Positions 21,409 to 33,275 of a stretch of DNA of 64,000 nucleotides are shown here, piece after piece. The stretch is taken from positions 105,981,082 through 106,045,081 of the forward strand of contig OW240913.1 in the NCBI GenBank assembly GCA_933207985.1, read 5' to 3'. Position numbers and translations under genes: made by a program. Under the pieces are notes generated by a model. It searched no databases. It saw only the letters and a program-made list of their open reading frames with translations, and had not been told where the DNA came from. The DNA comes from Pelobates cultripes. Taxonomy: Eukaryota; Chordata; Amphibia; Anura; Pelobatidae. Within the stretch, counting starts at the first letter, position 1; each line of letters starts with the position of its first letter.

Positions 21409-21682
21409 TTAACCCCTTCAGGACCGAGGACAGTTCAGGACCGTCATCGGCATTTTTCCATTGCCGACCGGTGACGGTCCTGGACCGTCCTAAGGGTCCA
21501 ATGTACTTACCCAATCGCCGTTGTTCCCCCGGCGGCGATTGGTGTTGCTCCCGTTGTGGGGAGAATGCCTGCAGCCCAGACAGTCTCCCCATGTGTCTGC
21601 CTGCAGGGGGACTGTCTGTGCTGACAGGCAGTTTCCCTGCTAGTGTAAAATCATAAAAAAAAATAAAGTTAAAATATATATA

Positions 21683-21713
<31 letters not shown>

Positions 21714-22008
21714 GATATATACACATATATTATATTAATATAATATATGTCTATATATCATATATATAATGGCATACTAAGTGTATTTTTATATTAATAT
21801 GTACATATATTAACATAAAAATACACTTATAATTAAATTACACACGTGTATATATATATAATATATATAATAACTATATATATTGTATATAAATATTATT
21901 ATAAAATACAAATAATAAGTAATTTAACTAAAACGTTGTAAAAATAATAATAAAAATGTAAAAAAATATATCTATATGAAATTTTATTATAACTGTATTT
22001 TGATAGTA

Positions 22009-22040
<32 letters not shown>

Positions 22041-23429
22041 CAAAATACACTTAGAATGAAATTGTATATATATCTATGTATATATAAATAAATAAATAAA
22101 AATAATACAAAATATACATATGTCCATATACTAAATTACATAAATCATGATATAAATATACACGTAGATTTCAAATATATAAATATGCATATATATTTAA
22201 ATTCTACATGCGTATTTATGTAATATTTTTAAATAATTAAGTAATTTTATTGATTGCAACCCAGGCTGAAAGTCCAGAGAATTTAATTTGCTAGCACTAT
22301 ATTTTACCCTGTAACTTTCTATGACACCCTAAAACCTGTACATGTGGGGTACTGTTTTACTCGGGTGACTTCGCTGAACACAAATATTAGTGATTCAAAA
22401 CAATAAAACATATCACAGCGATGATATTGTCAGTGAAGGTGAAGTTTTTTGCATTTTTCCCACACAAACAGCACTTTTACTGATGATATAATTGTTGATA
22501 CATTTTCTTGTTTTGAAACACTAATATTTGTGTTCTGCAAAGTCTCCCGAGTATAACAGTACCCCCCATATACAGGTTTTATAGTGTTTTTGAAAGTTAC
22601 AGGGTCAAATATATGGGTCAAATATTTTTACATAGAAAAAGGCCAGGTTGGTTACGTTGCCTTTGAGAGCGTATGGTAGCCCAGGAATGAGAATTACCCC
22701 CATGATGGCATACCATTTGCAAAAGAAGACAACCCAAGGTATTGCAAATGGGGTATGTCCAGTCTTTTGTAGTAGCCACTTAGTCACAAACACTGGCCAA
22801 AATTAGCGTTCAATTTAGTTTTTTTACTTTTTTCACACACAAAAAAATATGAATGCTAACTTTGGCCAGTGTTTTCGACTAAGTGGCTACTACAAAAGAC
22901 TGGGCATACCCCATACTGAATACCCTGGGTTGTCTACTTTAAAAAAATATGTACATGTGGGGTGTTATTCAGAGATTTATGACCGATAATAGTGTTACAA
23001 TGTCACTATTGATAAATTTTAAAAATGTGTGTTTTGAAACCACAATATCCTACTTGTACCTATAGCTCTATAACTTGCAAAAAAGCATGTAAACACTGGG
23101 TATTTTTAAACTCAGGACAACATTTTGAATCTATTTAGCAGTTTTTTTCATTCGCTTTTGTAGCTGAGTAAAAGATTTTTCAAGTAAAAGTAAAAAAACA
23201 TGTATTTTTTTCAATTTTTCATCATATTTTTTTCAATTAAATTACAAGAGATTATATAAATAATGGTATGTAAAGAAAGCCTCTTTTGTCCTGAAAAAAA
23301 CAATATATAATTTGTATGGGAACAGTAAATGAGAGAGCAGAAAATTACAGCTAAACACAAACACCACAAAAGTGTAAAAAGAGGCATGGTCGCAAATGTA
23401 CAATATCGCAAAAACAGTCCAGTTCTTAA
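21409..23429 (+). mobile_element. TTAA-flanked element, about 2.0 kb, forward copy
   Basis: The left end is TTAACCCCTTCAGGACCGAG followed by nested GC-rich hairpins (GGACCGTCATCGGC...GACGGTCCTGGACC and GGCGGCGATTGG). Long TA-rich arrays follow, then a palindromic block (22290-22610) around GAACACAAATATTAGTG, and a second palindrome at 22670-22970 (AGTAGCCACTTAGTC against GACTAAGTGGCTACT). The right end (23280-23429) contains TAGCTGTAATTTT/GTGTTTGTG in reverse complement and closes ...CAGTTCTTAA. The same right end occurs at 34162-34370. No transposase frame was seen. piggyBac-like or Kolobok mobilisation is possible. Confidence 0.6.
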
Positions 23430-24149
23430 TCCCTTAATAGCTGTTACGGCATTCTATGCCATCGCGGCTTTAAAGGGCTTTAAAGCTGTTGCGGCGGCAC
23501 AGAACGCCGTAATGGCTTAAGCCCCCAGGAGGTAAGATTTACTTACCTCCGCCGCGATCCTCTTCTGGAGAGCTACCATATGGTCTCAAAGACAACATAA
23601 CCAATCTGGCTAATTTCAATGTGAAAAAACTGAAAAGCAAGCCTTATATTTGACTCTGTCACTTCTGAAAACCCCATAAAACCTGTACATAAGGGAGACT
23701 TCGCTGAACATAAATATTAGTGTTTCAAATAGTAAAACGTATCACAACAATTACATCGTCAGTGTAAGTGCTATTTGTGTGGGGGAAAATTCAAAACATT
23801 TCACTTTCACTGACTATATCATCGTAATACATTTTACTGTTTTGAAACACTAATAGTTGTGTTCAGCAAAGTCTCCTGAGTAAAACAGCCCCACCCCCAA
23901 TCTACAGGCTTTATGGTGTCTTGGAAGGTTACATGGTTAAATATAGTGCTAGCAAATTAAATTCCATGAACTTTTGGCCTGGGTTGTCAGACAGGTCCTG
24001 CAAATTGTAATTAATAAAATTACTTAATTATTTAAAAATATTACATAAATATATACGCAGAATTAATATATGTATATGTATGTGTGGGTCTATATAATTT
24101 TTTTTTTTATTTTTTTTTATTTATATATAGGTGTATATACTTACGTATA

Positions 24150-24270
24150 TAGATAATCTGCAAATAAGTCCAGCACTCAAGGACTTGTGTAAAAAACGAA
24201 AAAAGGCTTTTAATCCATAGTCATAGTCAACATTTCAGTTTTAATCAGCAAACTTTCATCATGACATGTA
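24150..24270 (-). mobile_element. Probable PLE terminal remnant
   Basis: Reverse complement reads CATGATGAAAGTTTGCTGA, a short hairpin, CTGAAATGTTGACTATGAC, then GGATTAAAAGCC. This is the layout of a decayed hammerhead-like PLE end (TGATGAAAG ... GAAACGTTG). It sits inside the reverse TTAA copy as a later insertion, next to TA arrays. Confidence 0.4.
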
Positions 24271-24273
24271 TAG

Positions 24274-24347
<74 letters not shown>

Positions 24348-24551
24348 CAAACTACAGAACGAAATTACACATATATATTTTGAAAATTATGTATTTATTA
24401 TTATTTTAAGTATTTACATATTTATTTTATATTACATATAAATATATATAATTATATATATTTAATCAATCTCATTCTATGTGTATTTTGATATATATAT
24501 ATATATATATATATTGTATATTAATATTAAAATATACTTAGTGTATGTGTG

Positions 24552-24582
<31 letters not shown>

Positions 24583-24596
24583 TTAGATCATATGTA

Positions 24597-24644
<48 letters not shown>

Positions 24645-24650
24645 CTAAGT
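24271..24650. repeat. Cluster of (TA)n and (TG)n arrays
   Basis: Several TA arrays (24273-24345, 24490-24515, 24555-24583, 24608-24642) with short GT runs, inside the reverse TTAA element. Confidence 0.9.
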
Positions 24651-24972
24651 ATATATTATTGAATTAAAAACAGTTTTATAACTTTATTTTACTTTTTACA
24701 GGCAGCTGGGGGACTACCTGTCATTTCCAGGCACTCCCCCTGCTGGCACTGCTGTGGACGCCTATTCCGTCCATGTGATTGTGAGGTCCTCGCAATCACA
24801 TGACCCAGGAGGGCAGGAACGGCAGCAGGGGGACTCCCTGGGATGCCAGGTAAGCCCCCTATCTCGAGCGGGTAAGTACATAGGACGGCGTGGACATTCT
24901 ATGCTGCCCACCGGCTTTGAGAGCCGGGTCCTCAAGGACGGCATAGCACACTCACCATCCTTAAGGGGTTAA

Positions 24973-26500
24973 TGCAGTCCAACGGAAAAGTCAACAAAAC
25001 CATTCTAACGATGAAAGGGGTATTGTTACATAATAGGATTTGGTGCCTTGTTCTGAAGAGCCAGCAAACTGTGCATGGCTACCTGCTCCTTACATTGTTA
25101 GTAAGATGGCATAAAACACTTTTGATTACTATATACTACCATTACAAAGTAAGAGGTAGGTTTCCTGTTCATTTTTTAAACCCTGTGTTCATAGTGCTTT
25201 AATCCAAGATTTCAAGATTTCACACTTGCAAATAGTTATGAATTTGTTTTAAAATCTATATATTATTTTGTTAACCATGTGTTTTGGGTTTTTTTCTTTG
25301 GGAGGGAGATTAAATATATATGTAGAAAGAAAATGAAGAAGGTAAAAGCATCATGCAATCTGTATTTTCTGTGTTTTATTTATGCAAGTTTTAAATGAAC
25401 TCCCCTTTAGTAATAATGGATAAAACATGTGTTTGCAAACTTTGTGTTATAAATCTGAAGAATCAGCATATTTTGGCACACTTTACTACTTTGTAATCAA
25501 ATTTATGCAAGAAATACATTTTCTTTACAGGCATGGGGTTAGATTTTTTTTTTAAAGTGATACACGGGGGATACCAAGAAAATGAACATTAACTTAATTG
25601 GCTCTTTTTATGCAATCAAGCATAAATACAAATAAAATAAATAAGCCCCAGAAGAACACATGGATATGCTTCATGGGTTGGTAGTATGTTTAGAGTTATT
25701 ATTGCTATTCTATAAACTACTGGTTTTATAGTTCACTCCATGAAACATTATGTGCTTCTGTTGTCCCTTTTTTTTCTGATAACAACTGTAGAGCATTTTA
25801 AAGACATGTTGGTATTATTCTTCACAATATATGCATGAAGATTTCAATAATATATTGGTCTATAAAATGAAACTATCATAGAATAAGATTTGAATGAATT
25901 GCTTCTTAAAATGTGTAGTGCATCCTTTGGACAATCTGAGGTCTGTATTTGGAAACTTGTGAAATCTATTAATTTGGTATATAACAAATTCTAACTCGTA
26001 GCAACCTAAATGCCTTTCTATAATTTAAATAATGAGTGCTACTGCAAATTTCTACATTTTTATATGAAATATTTTATTTTCTTAGAAAATGAGATCTAAA
26101 TATATACGCAATCAAAGTAATTACATTATTGTATAGGCAATGTTCTTAAACATTCTATTTGTAGCCCTTTTTTGATCTAATTAATGGCCTTGGCTTATTG
26201 CAACTAACTTTCAGTTTGTGAAATCTCCCAGGAGCATGGCCCTCCAATTAGCATGAATAGTTTGGGAATCTCTTTTCAGAGGTGCCTCCACTCAAACTTT
26301 ATTTCTTGATGAACTCGCATTATCAGGGATTCCCAGAAGCAATACTGATAATGTAGTATTGCAGTTTCTCAACTTTTGAAATGTAAAAAAATATATATAT
26401 ATAGATATATGTATTATGATAAACCCTATAGTGTTCTCGTTGACATATTTTTGTATACATGTTAGAAAGGGCTCCTGATCTGTTCAACAGTTAAATTATT
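24973..26500. other. AT-rich sequence, nothing recognised
   Basis: Short chance reading frames and a small TA array near 26390 only. Confidence 0.45.
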
Positions 26501-26539
26501 CTTCTGTCATCGATCAGTGTTTTTTTTTTTCTGGTTTTG

Positions 26540-27360
26540 CAAAGTTGTTTTGTCATGTGGTAGCCGCCAGCAATGCTGCCGTATCTTCTCCCACCGACAT
26601 TATAAGTACCTCTTCTTCATGTGATACCACCAGGGTTCCAGAGGCACCCCACTGGTAGCATATGTTATGTTTCCTCAGTTGCCTGTTGACCAGCTATAAG
26701 CTCTTTCTCTCGAGTAGGACAGTGAACAGCAGGTCATCGAAGACACAGTGTCATAGCTCTCTATGCACACTGAAGGTTGTTTTCTGGCTAAGGCCAATAT
26801 TGCCATTTTTACTGAGACGTCCCTCGTGACAGTGATAATATCCCTGGGAGCATCTTCAGGTGCGGCAGGATCCTTCCTGATTATGAAGGCGGACATAATT
26901 TTCCCTTTTTTCCTTCTCTACAAGGGCCGCTGCTACCTGGGCTTCCAGTGTGAAAACAGAGAGGGTACGTTGTTGGACTTGCTGCATTAACGATTCCACC
27001 TGGGTTCAAGTCTCCTTTAGTTTGGTTTCTCTTTCCTCTCCTCTGCAACGGCTTTTTAATATCTCCTTTGGTGAAGGGCGAGGTGTCTCACTCAACCCTT
27101 CAGTACACTCTGCTCATGTTTTGCAGATCCTGGGGTCTTTCCTCCTCTTGCAACTCATCTGACTTGCTGAAGCCTCATGGCCTCACCAGAACCATCTTAG
27201 ACTGTGCCGGTTGTTGCGGCCTGTCAAAGGACCAGAGATGTCGGGCAGCCTGGAGCTCTCAGATAAGGCAACTTTGCGATGTTTTCATCCCATTTCTATT
27301 GTTTGTGGGTTCAGTGTCATCTACCTGTGAGAGGTAAATGTTGCCTATTTTCATGGTAAT
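26540..27360 (-). other. Unidentified segment of higher complexity and GC content
   Basis: The composition differs from the flanks, and on the minus strand there are several adjacent open stretches in related frames (for example QRTLSVFTLEAQVAAALVEK and DPAAPEDAPRDIITVTRDVS). The Gln- and Glu-rich text with possible heptads could be a coiled coil such as a LINE ORF1 protein, but no diagnostic motif was recognised. It may equally be a decayed repeat of another kind. Confidence 0.3.
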
Positions 27361-28144
27361 TTATGCTTTTCCTAGTGTGTGACGCCAGAGCGTCAGTTTC
27401 ACGGCTGGCAACAACCCCCAGTATCCTTCTCTAAATTTCATCATCCCCTTTTCTCTTATACAATGTTACAAACAGTTGTTTTAATCTCCCTGTTTGATGT
27501 TAAGGTTCTCCATTTGGTACCTTCAAGTTATGAAGTACATGCCCCTGTTCCTTGTCAGTGTGATGCATGATGATGTCCCTTCTGATTGTATCATTACAGA
27601 GGAAATGTGTAAGGATTGTATTTTTTGTTTTTAATTTGTTTATTTTGGTTGACTGTGTTTACTGTGTTCCACTCTCTGAGATCACTATGGACATGGAGGA
27701 TCATGGAGCAGATATCGTATATCTGTTTTTTTTTTTTTTTTTTTACTGACGTGTTTGTAAAAGTACACACTACACTGTGTTTTTCATTTGCATTTATAAC
27801 TAAAGGTAGCCTGCAAAGGAAGATATGTAAATTGCTGGTTTGTGCGTCTCCAATATTTTATATTCTGTGAGAGCAACTTGGATGTAACAAAGTTATTTTA
27901 TAAAAGTGACAATTTCTATGGAAATCTGCACTTACTGTAAAATTAAAGAAAAATGGACACTTTTTACAATTAAATCACCAACAAGCAAATGAGCTGTAGG
28001 TGTGCACAATGTCCCTTTAATAAAATAGAGGAATAGAGGAAATAGAGGAATTTTAGTCCATATTTACCTTTTAATTCTGCATAAATGGGTTATTTATCTA
28101 TCTATTAGATGTCTTTGTAAATAATGATCTATGTGGATTTACGT
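27361..28144. other. Mostly unclassified; TTAA-type terminus ends at 28020
   Basis: A phrase GTGCACAATGTCCCTTTAA ends at 28020 and resembles the terminus of a TTAA-flanked MITE (reverse complement TTAAAGGGACATTGTGCAC), but no opposite end was found. A T-run lies at 27728-27744. Confidence 0.35.
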
Positions 28145-28152
28145 ATTATCAG

Positions 28153-28460
28153 TAGTGATGTCCCGAATGGTTCGCCATGAACGGTTCGCCGCGGACTCAT
28201 CATTGAGTAAACTTTGACCCTGTACCTCACAGTCAGCAAACACATTCCAGCCAATCAGCAGCAGACCCTCCCTCCCACCTCCTGGACAGCTCACTAAGAA
28301 TGCAGCTTCACAATGAATGTAAAATGGATGCTGTCCAGGAGGTGGGAGGGTCTGCTGCTGATTGGCTGGAATGTGTCTGCTGACGGTGAGGTACAGGGTC
28401 AAAGTTTACTCAATGATGAGTCCGTGGCGAACCGTTCTCGAACCGTTCGGGACATCACTA
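28153..28460. mobile_element. hAT-like foldback MITE, 308 bp
   Basis: It begins TAGTGATGTCCCGAATGG and ends CCGTTCGGGACATCACTA. The whole unit folds on itself: AGGTACAGGGTCAAAG, CCTCCCACCTCCTGGACAG and TTGGCTGGAATGTGT on one side match the other in reverse complement. The flanks carry ATTATCA on both sides (28145-28151 and 28461-28467), consistent with an 8-bp target duplication with its last base diverged. hAT transposons make 8-bp duplications. There is no coding capacity. Confidence 0.75.
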
Positions 28461-28467
28461 ATTATCA

Positions 28468-29189
28468 ACTGTAATTAAAATTACTTTCATAGATTTATGT
28501 ATGTAGGAAATCAAGCACTAAATAATGGAGTAAGAATGCAGTAATGTATATGTTTTTATAAGATACTATTGTAAGGCAATGTAGAATTTAAACTAATATG
28601 TATACATATATTTTGTTTTGTGTACATAAGTAATAAAATGATGTGACTGTAATCATATTTTACTCTGTATTTGCATATATAAATATTGTAAAAACTCTGC
28701 ATAATAGGTAATGTAGAGCATCATTAATTGGATCACAAATTATTAGTATATGCTCATGGAAACAAGCTGAGGGATAGATATGTTTCTCCAAATTATGATA
28801 AACAGTTGTCAAATTACTTGCCACATCAATATGTGTGGGCTTAGTTTTTAGTTACGGAAACATTCTGCAGCAAAGAGATTATTCAGTATCATGTAACATT
28901 GACGTTTCCAAGGAGACACTGTTTTGTTTTTGAAAAGGAGAACAAATTAGGTGAGCAAAACATCTGTAAATTTCTAGTACAGAAGTCAACATGGAACAGA
29001 CTTGATAGTTTATGGCCCCTGTAAAAAAAAAAAGGAATGATACAATGTCATAAACATAGCAACAATATTTTATTAATTAATTCAAGGTATATTCTTCAAA
29101 TTTAGAGTTATGTTGCATTAAAGAGGGATTTTGTTTTGCTTAATACTTTTAAAACATTTGTGCAGGTATTATTATTATTTTTTTTTATT
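28468..29189. other. AT-rich sequence, nothing recognised
   Basis: No coding similarity, termini or arrays were seen. Confidence 0.45.
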
Positions 29190-29420
29190 ACATAGTTACA
29201 TAGTTGAAAAGAGACTTGTGTCCATCAAGTTCAGCCTTCCTCACATTTGTTTTTTGCTGTTGGTCCAAAAGAAGGCAAAAAAAAAAAAAAACAGTTTGAA
29301 GCACTTACAATTTTGCAACAAGCTAGGAAAAAAAATTCCTTCTTGACCCCAGAATGGCAGTCAGATTTTATACTTGGATCAAGCAGTTATCACCCTACAT
29401 TGAAAGAGTATATCCTTGAA
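29190..29420 (-). mobile_element. CR1/Rex1-like LINE 3' UTR fragment
   Basis: Same family as 363-600: reverse complement contains GACTGCCATTCTGGGGTCAA, then GAACTTGATGGACACAAGTC, and ends with the octamer-like tail AACTATGTAACTATGT. Such short tandem tails are characteristic of CR1-group 3' ends. No ORF part is included. The A-run (T on the minus strand) at 29277-29292 is internal. Confidence 0.7.
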
Positions 29421-30812
29421 TATTCTGTTTTTGCAAGTATGCATCTAGTGGCTGTTTATATTGTTTTGCACCTCGAGAGAAAGGGAGATGACTGTAGGAT
29501 TAAAATGAAAGATTTTGACAACAGAATTATCAGAGTTTTTCTACATCCCACCTCTTTAGTAGAACTTGCCTACAGCAATCAAAATCTGTTAGAAATTAAT
29601 AAATGTGTAATATTCATGTAGTAAAACAGATATAATCAAAACAATTTGAAGATCAGTACATTTTCTGTAGCAATAGTAATATTGTAATATAAATGTGATG
29701 TTTGTTTTATATTACTGACATCTAGAGGAGGACCGCAAAGAAAACTGAAGCAGTATATCAAATTAGAACTGGAACTTATGTGAAGACAACTTGAAACTTA
29801 ATTTTGTTACCAATTTCCTGCATTTTTCTCATCTGAAAAAATATGACATTTTGTAGATTTCATGAAACCAGCCAATTTTACTCATTGACACCTGTTAATG
29901 CAGTTGCCAAACATTTTGGAGAAAGAAAGTGTTATTCAGTAGGAATTGTTCCTGGATCAAATGTATAGGCTAAAATTGTAAAAAGGTCAATTAGCTTAGT
30001 TTGAGTTTGCTGGTTTTCTTTTTCTCAATTTGGATTTATTTACCAAAAAAATTGCAATTATATAGTCAATTCCAACACTTTACCTAATAGACTCTTTGAG
30101 GTTAATTCACTTAATGCCTAGAATTAGTGAATTGAAAACAAAAACACACAATATAGACAAGTTGTGACTATATACAAGTTGGAGGATTTTTCCAAGTCAC
30201 TATAAATGCCTACATTTTGCTATGCAGTTTGAAATATACTTCAATTTATTGTTTACTTAATTAACTCCAGTATCTACTTTTCAATTATGTATTCAACAAA
30301 ATAAATTATAAAACTTGAAAATGTAAAACATAAACCTGTGTTATTTTTATAAGTTAATACAATGTTCTTTCTGCCAACACCTACTTAACATTGTATTTTT
30401 ATTGATTCACCTATTAATTATATTGAATTCAATTGCATTGTTTGCAAAAAAATTGCTTATTTAGCTTAGTGCAAAATCAAGATTATGATGCAATATGCTT
30501 GACTTCAAACTTATCAGAAATTACTTTCTATTAATCCTGTTGTTTCCAATACTTTTTTTTCTTTTAAAATTACATTGGTATTGGGGTAATGATGGTAGAG
30601 AAGACTATTTGAACTTTGAAATGTTTTGAACTGCACATATATCAAATAAACAAGTCCTTCTCCAAGTCCGTGCATGATAAATGTACAAACGTTTAATGTT
30701 GAATAAATTCAATTTAGCCAACTAGGGATCTGTGCTATTATATTTAATGTCCTTTTATCCCACTTTCGTAAAATCCACCAGTGTGGTGTATTTGAAATAT
30801 ATTTGTTCTGCA
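29421..30812. other. AT-rich sequence, nothing recognised
   Basis: No gene or repeat end could be recognised. Confidence 0.45.
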
Positions 30813-31197
30813 TTAAAGGACACTATAGGCACCCAGACCTCTTCAGCTCAATGAAGTGGTCTGGGTGCCAGGTCCCTCTAGTTTTAACCATGCAGCTGAA
30901 AACATAGCAGTTTCAGAGAAACTGCTATGTTTACACTGCAGGGTTAATCCAGCCTCTAGAGGCTGCGTTCGTGATTCTCACTGTGAAAATCACAGTGAGA
31001 AGATGCTGACGTCCACTAGGGAGCCAACGTCGGAGGGGGAGGAGAGGTCACCAGCGCCAAGGGAGCCTGGCGCTGGATAAAGGTAAGTGGCTGAAGGGGT
31101 TTTAACCCCTTCAGTCCAGCGGGAGGGGACCATGAGAGTGGGGGGGACCTGAGGACTAAAACGAGTTTGTTTTCCTGGCACTATAGTGGTCCTTTAA
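30813..31197. mobile_element. TTAA-flanked MITE, 385 bp
   Basis: Left end TTAAAGGACACTATAGGCAC; right end reverse complement TTAAAGGACCACTATAGTGC. The interior has short hairpins (CAGCTCAATGAAGTGGTCTG near the left; AACATAGCAGTTTC/GAAACTGCTATGTT; TTCTCACTGTGAAAATCACA). The same family is present twice at 35014-35693. It has no coding capacity; the frames crossing it on both strands are shadows. Confidence 0.85.
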
Positions 31198-31224
31198 GCA
31201 CATTTATTATGTGTGTATGATATT

Positions 31225-31530
31225 TATAGTAAATAAACAAAGAATGCACACCATAAGACTGTAAAAAGTCTCTATCTGTATTTATTGCATCACAAGTACA
31301 AATACCATATTAATACACTCATTAAGTGACTCATTAGGCAAACAATACACAGAAATCAATATTTACCACATTCCACAAGTCTAATTGGGCAGAAACACGA
31401 GTCAAAAAAAAACCCCAACGTTTCTGCTCCTCCTGGTAGCCTTTATCAAGGGTAACTATGATATTCATAGTATCAATTGAATTACAAATAAGTAGGATAT
31501 GTTTGTATGACACTTGTAATTGTTCAGTAA
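31225..31530 (-). mobile_element. Probable PLE 3'-end fragment with decayed ribozyme motif
   Basis: Reverse complement at 31450-31400 reads CCCTTGATAAAGGCTACC, a loop, GGAGCAGAAACGTTGGGG, which keeps the hammerhead-like order (TTGATAAAG, hairpin, GAAACGTTG). It is followed by a long AT-rich tail to about 31225, with TGCAATAAATACAGATAG comparable to other PLE ends. The coding part is missing. Confidence 0.5.
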
Positions 31531-32030
31531 CAACACTTGCTCAGATTAATGTACCTTCTACGGGATAGTGCTGTGTTATGATCATTATTGTTTTAGTTGT
31601 ATAGATACGTTTCCACGTTAGTATGTCTCTTGGACAATGTTTCATTAAATCTGTAGTTTTACCTTAATATTTGAAGAAAAAAACTACATGGTTCCTCAAG
31701 TAAGAGATTAAGTTTAATCACATCTCAGACAAGGGATTAGGATATAAAATAGCCTCCCTCATTAATTGAATTGGTCTAGTGCAATGTATGTAGGTGGCTA
31801 CAAAGTGCCATCTCCAAATATATCTCAATTGTGAGAATATTGTCATAAAAAGTATTTTTTTTGATAGTGCTAGTCAGATCATTAGTATGTCCCAGTAATA
31901 ATGTTTGGAACTGTTTTCATTCTGCATGATCGTAAGCAAATTTAATAATATGCTTGCACTTTGTTTGCTTGAAATTTGTCTCTGGTGTCTCTATAGATGG
32001 GATACCAGGAGACAAAAATGCCAGTAAAGA
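31531..32030. other. Nothing recognised
   Basis: AT-rich sequence up to the start of the GT-rich minisatellite. Confidence 0.4.
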
Positions 32031-33275
32031 GTATTGTGCAGTGTTTATGTGTGAGGGGTTTAGTGTGTGTGTGTGTGGGTGTGGGTGTTGTGTGTGTGAG
32101 GGGTGCTGTGTGTGAGTGATGGGTGCTATGTGCATGTGAGAAAGCTGTGTGTGAGTGAGGGTGCTGTGAATGTCAGGGGTGCAGTGTGTGTGTGTGAGTG
32201 AGGGAGGGTGCTGTGAGTGTCAGGGGTGCAGTGTGTGAGTGAGGGTGCTGTGATTGTCAGGGTTGCAGTGTGAGTGAGGGTGCTGTGAATGTCAGGGGTG
32301 CAGTGTGAGTGAGGGTGCTGTGAGTGTCAGGGGTGCAGTGTGTGTGAGTGAGGGTGCTGTGAGTGTGAGGGGTGCAGTGTGTGTGTGCTGTGTGTGAAGA
32401 GTACTGTGTGTGTGTGTGTGTGTGTGTGCAGTGTGTGTGATGTGTGCTATGTGCATGTGAGGAAGATGTGTGTGAGGGGTGCTGTGTGTGTTGTGTGTGT
32501 GAGTAATGGGTGCTATGTGCATGTGAGGAAGCTGTGTGTGAGGGTGCAGTGTGTGAGGGTGCAGTGTGTGAGTGTCAGGGGTGCAGTGTGTGTGTGTGTG
32601 TACTGTGAGTGTCAGGTGCAGTGTGTGTGTGTGTGTGTGTGTGAGTGAGAGTACTGTGAGTGTCAGGGGTGCAGTGTGAGTGAGGTTGCTGTGAGTCAGG
32701 GGTGCAGTGTGTGAGTGAGGGTGCTGTGAATGTCAGGGGTGCAGTGTGTGTGAATGAGGGTGCTGTGAGTGTCAGGGGTGCACTGTGAATGAGGTTGCTG
32801 TGAGTGTCAGGGGTGCAGTGTGTGTGTGCTGTGTGTGAAGAGTACTGTGTGTGTGCTGTGTGTGAGTGATGGGTGCTATGTGCGTGTGAGAAAGCTGTGT
32901 GTGAGGGGTGCTGTGTGTGTGTGTGTGAGTGATGGGTGCTATGTGCATGTGAGGAAGCTGTGTGTGAGGGATGCTGTGTGTGTGTCTGTGTGTGCGTGAG
33001 TAATGGGTGCTATGTGCATGTGAGGAAGCTGTGTGTGAGGGTGCAGTGTGTGTGTGTGTGTGGGTGCTGTGAGTGTCAGGGGTGCAGTGTGTGTGAGTGA
33101 GGGTGCTGTGAGTGTCAGGGGTGCAGTGTGTGTGAGTGAGGGTGCTGTGAGGGTCAGGGGGGCAGTGTGTGTATGTGTGAGTGAAGGTGCTGTGAGTGTC
33201 AGGGGTGCAGTGTGTGTGTGTGGGTGCTCTGAGTGTCAGGGGTGCAGGGTGTGTGTGAGTGAGGGTGCTGTCAGT
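32031..33275. repeat. GT-rich minisatellite, about 1.2 kb
   Basis: Irregular tandem array built from the phrases GTGAGTGAGGGTGCTGTGAG, TGTCAGGGGTGCAGTGTG, TGATGGGTGCTATGTGC and ATGTGAGGAAGCTGTGTG joined by GT runs. Two unit types alternate in blocks (32060-32160, 32400-32540 and 32830-33040 versus the rest), a higher-order pattern. The Val/Cys-rich reading frames on the plus strand and the His/Thr-rich frames on the minus strand come only from the repeat. Confidence 0.9.

Larger units (their letters stand above)
23426..24972 (-). mobile_element. TTAA-flanked element, about 1.5 kb, reverse copy
   Basis: Its plus-right end is ATCCTTAAGGGGTTAA (24957-24972), reverse complement TTAACCCCTTAAGGATGG. 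Next come hairpins (ACCGGCTTTGAGAGCCGGGT), GTACTTACCC and GGGGGACT phrases, and TA arrays laid out as in the left end of the forward copy. The palindromic block with GAACATAAATATTAGTG recurs at 23640-23960 in the opposite orientation to that at 22290-22610, and the flank GTAATTTTATTAATTACAA matches 22240-22260 in reverse complement. Its plus-left end starts at TTAATCCCTTAATAGCTG with a hairpin around GGCATTCTATGCC. It shares the TTAA at 23426-23429 with the forward copy. Confidence 0.55.

Noticed and set aside
21335..21724. 129-codon minus-strand frame ending in Tyr/Ile/His-rich sequence
   Set aside because: Spans the hairpin terminus of the TTAA element and a TA array; no protein character.
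32031..33275. Possible CRISPR-like array
   Set aside because: Units are contiguous and variable with no unique spacers of regular size, and the genome is evidently eukaryotic.
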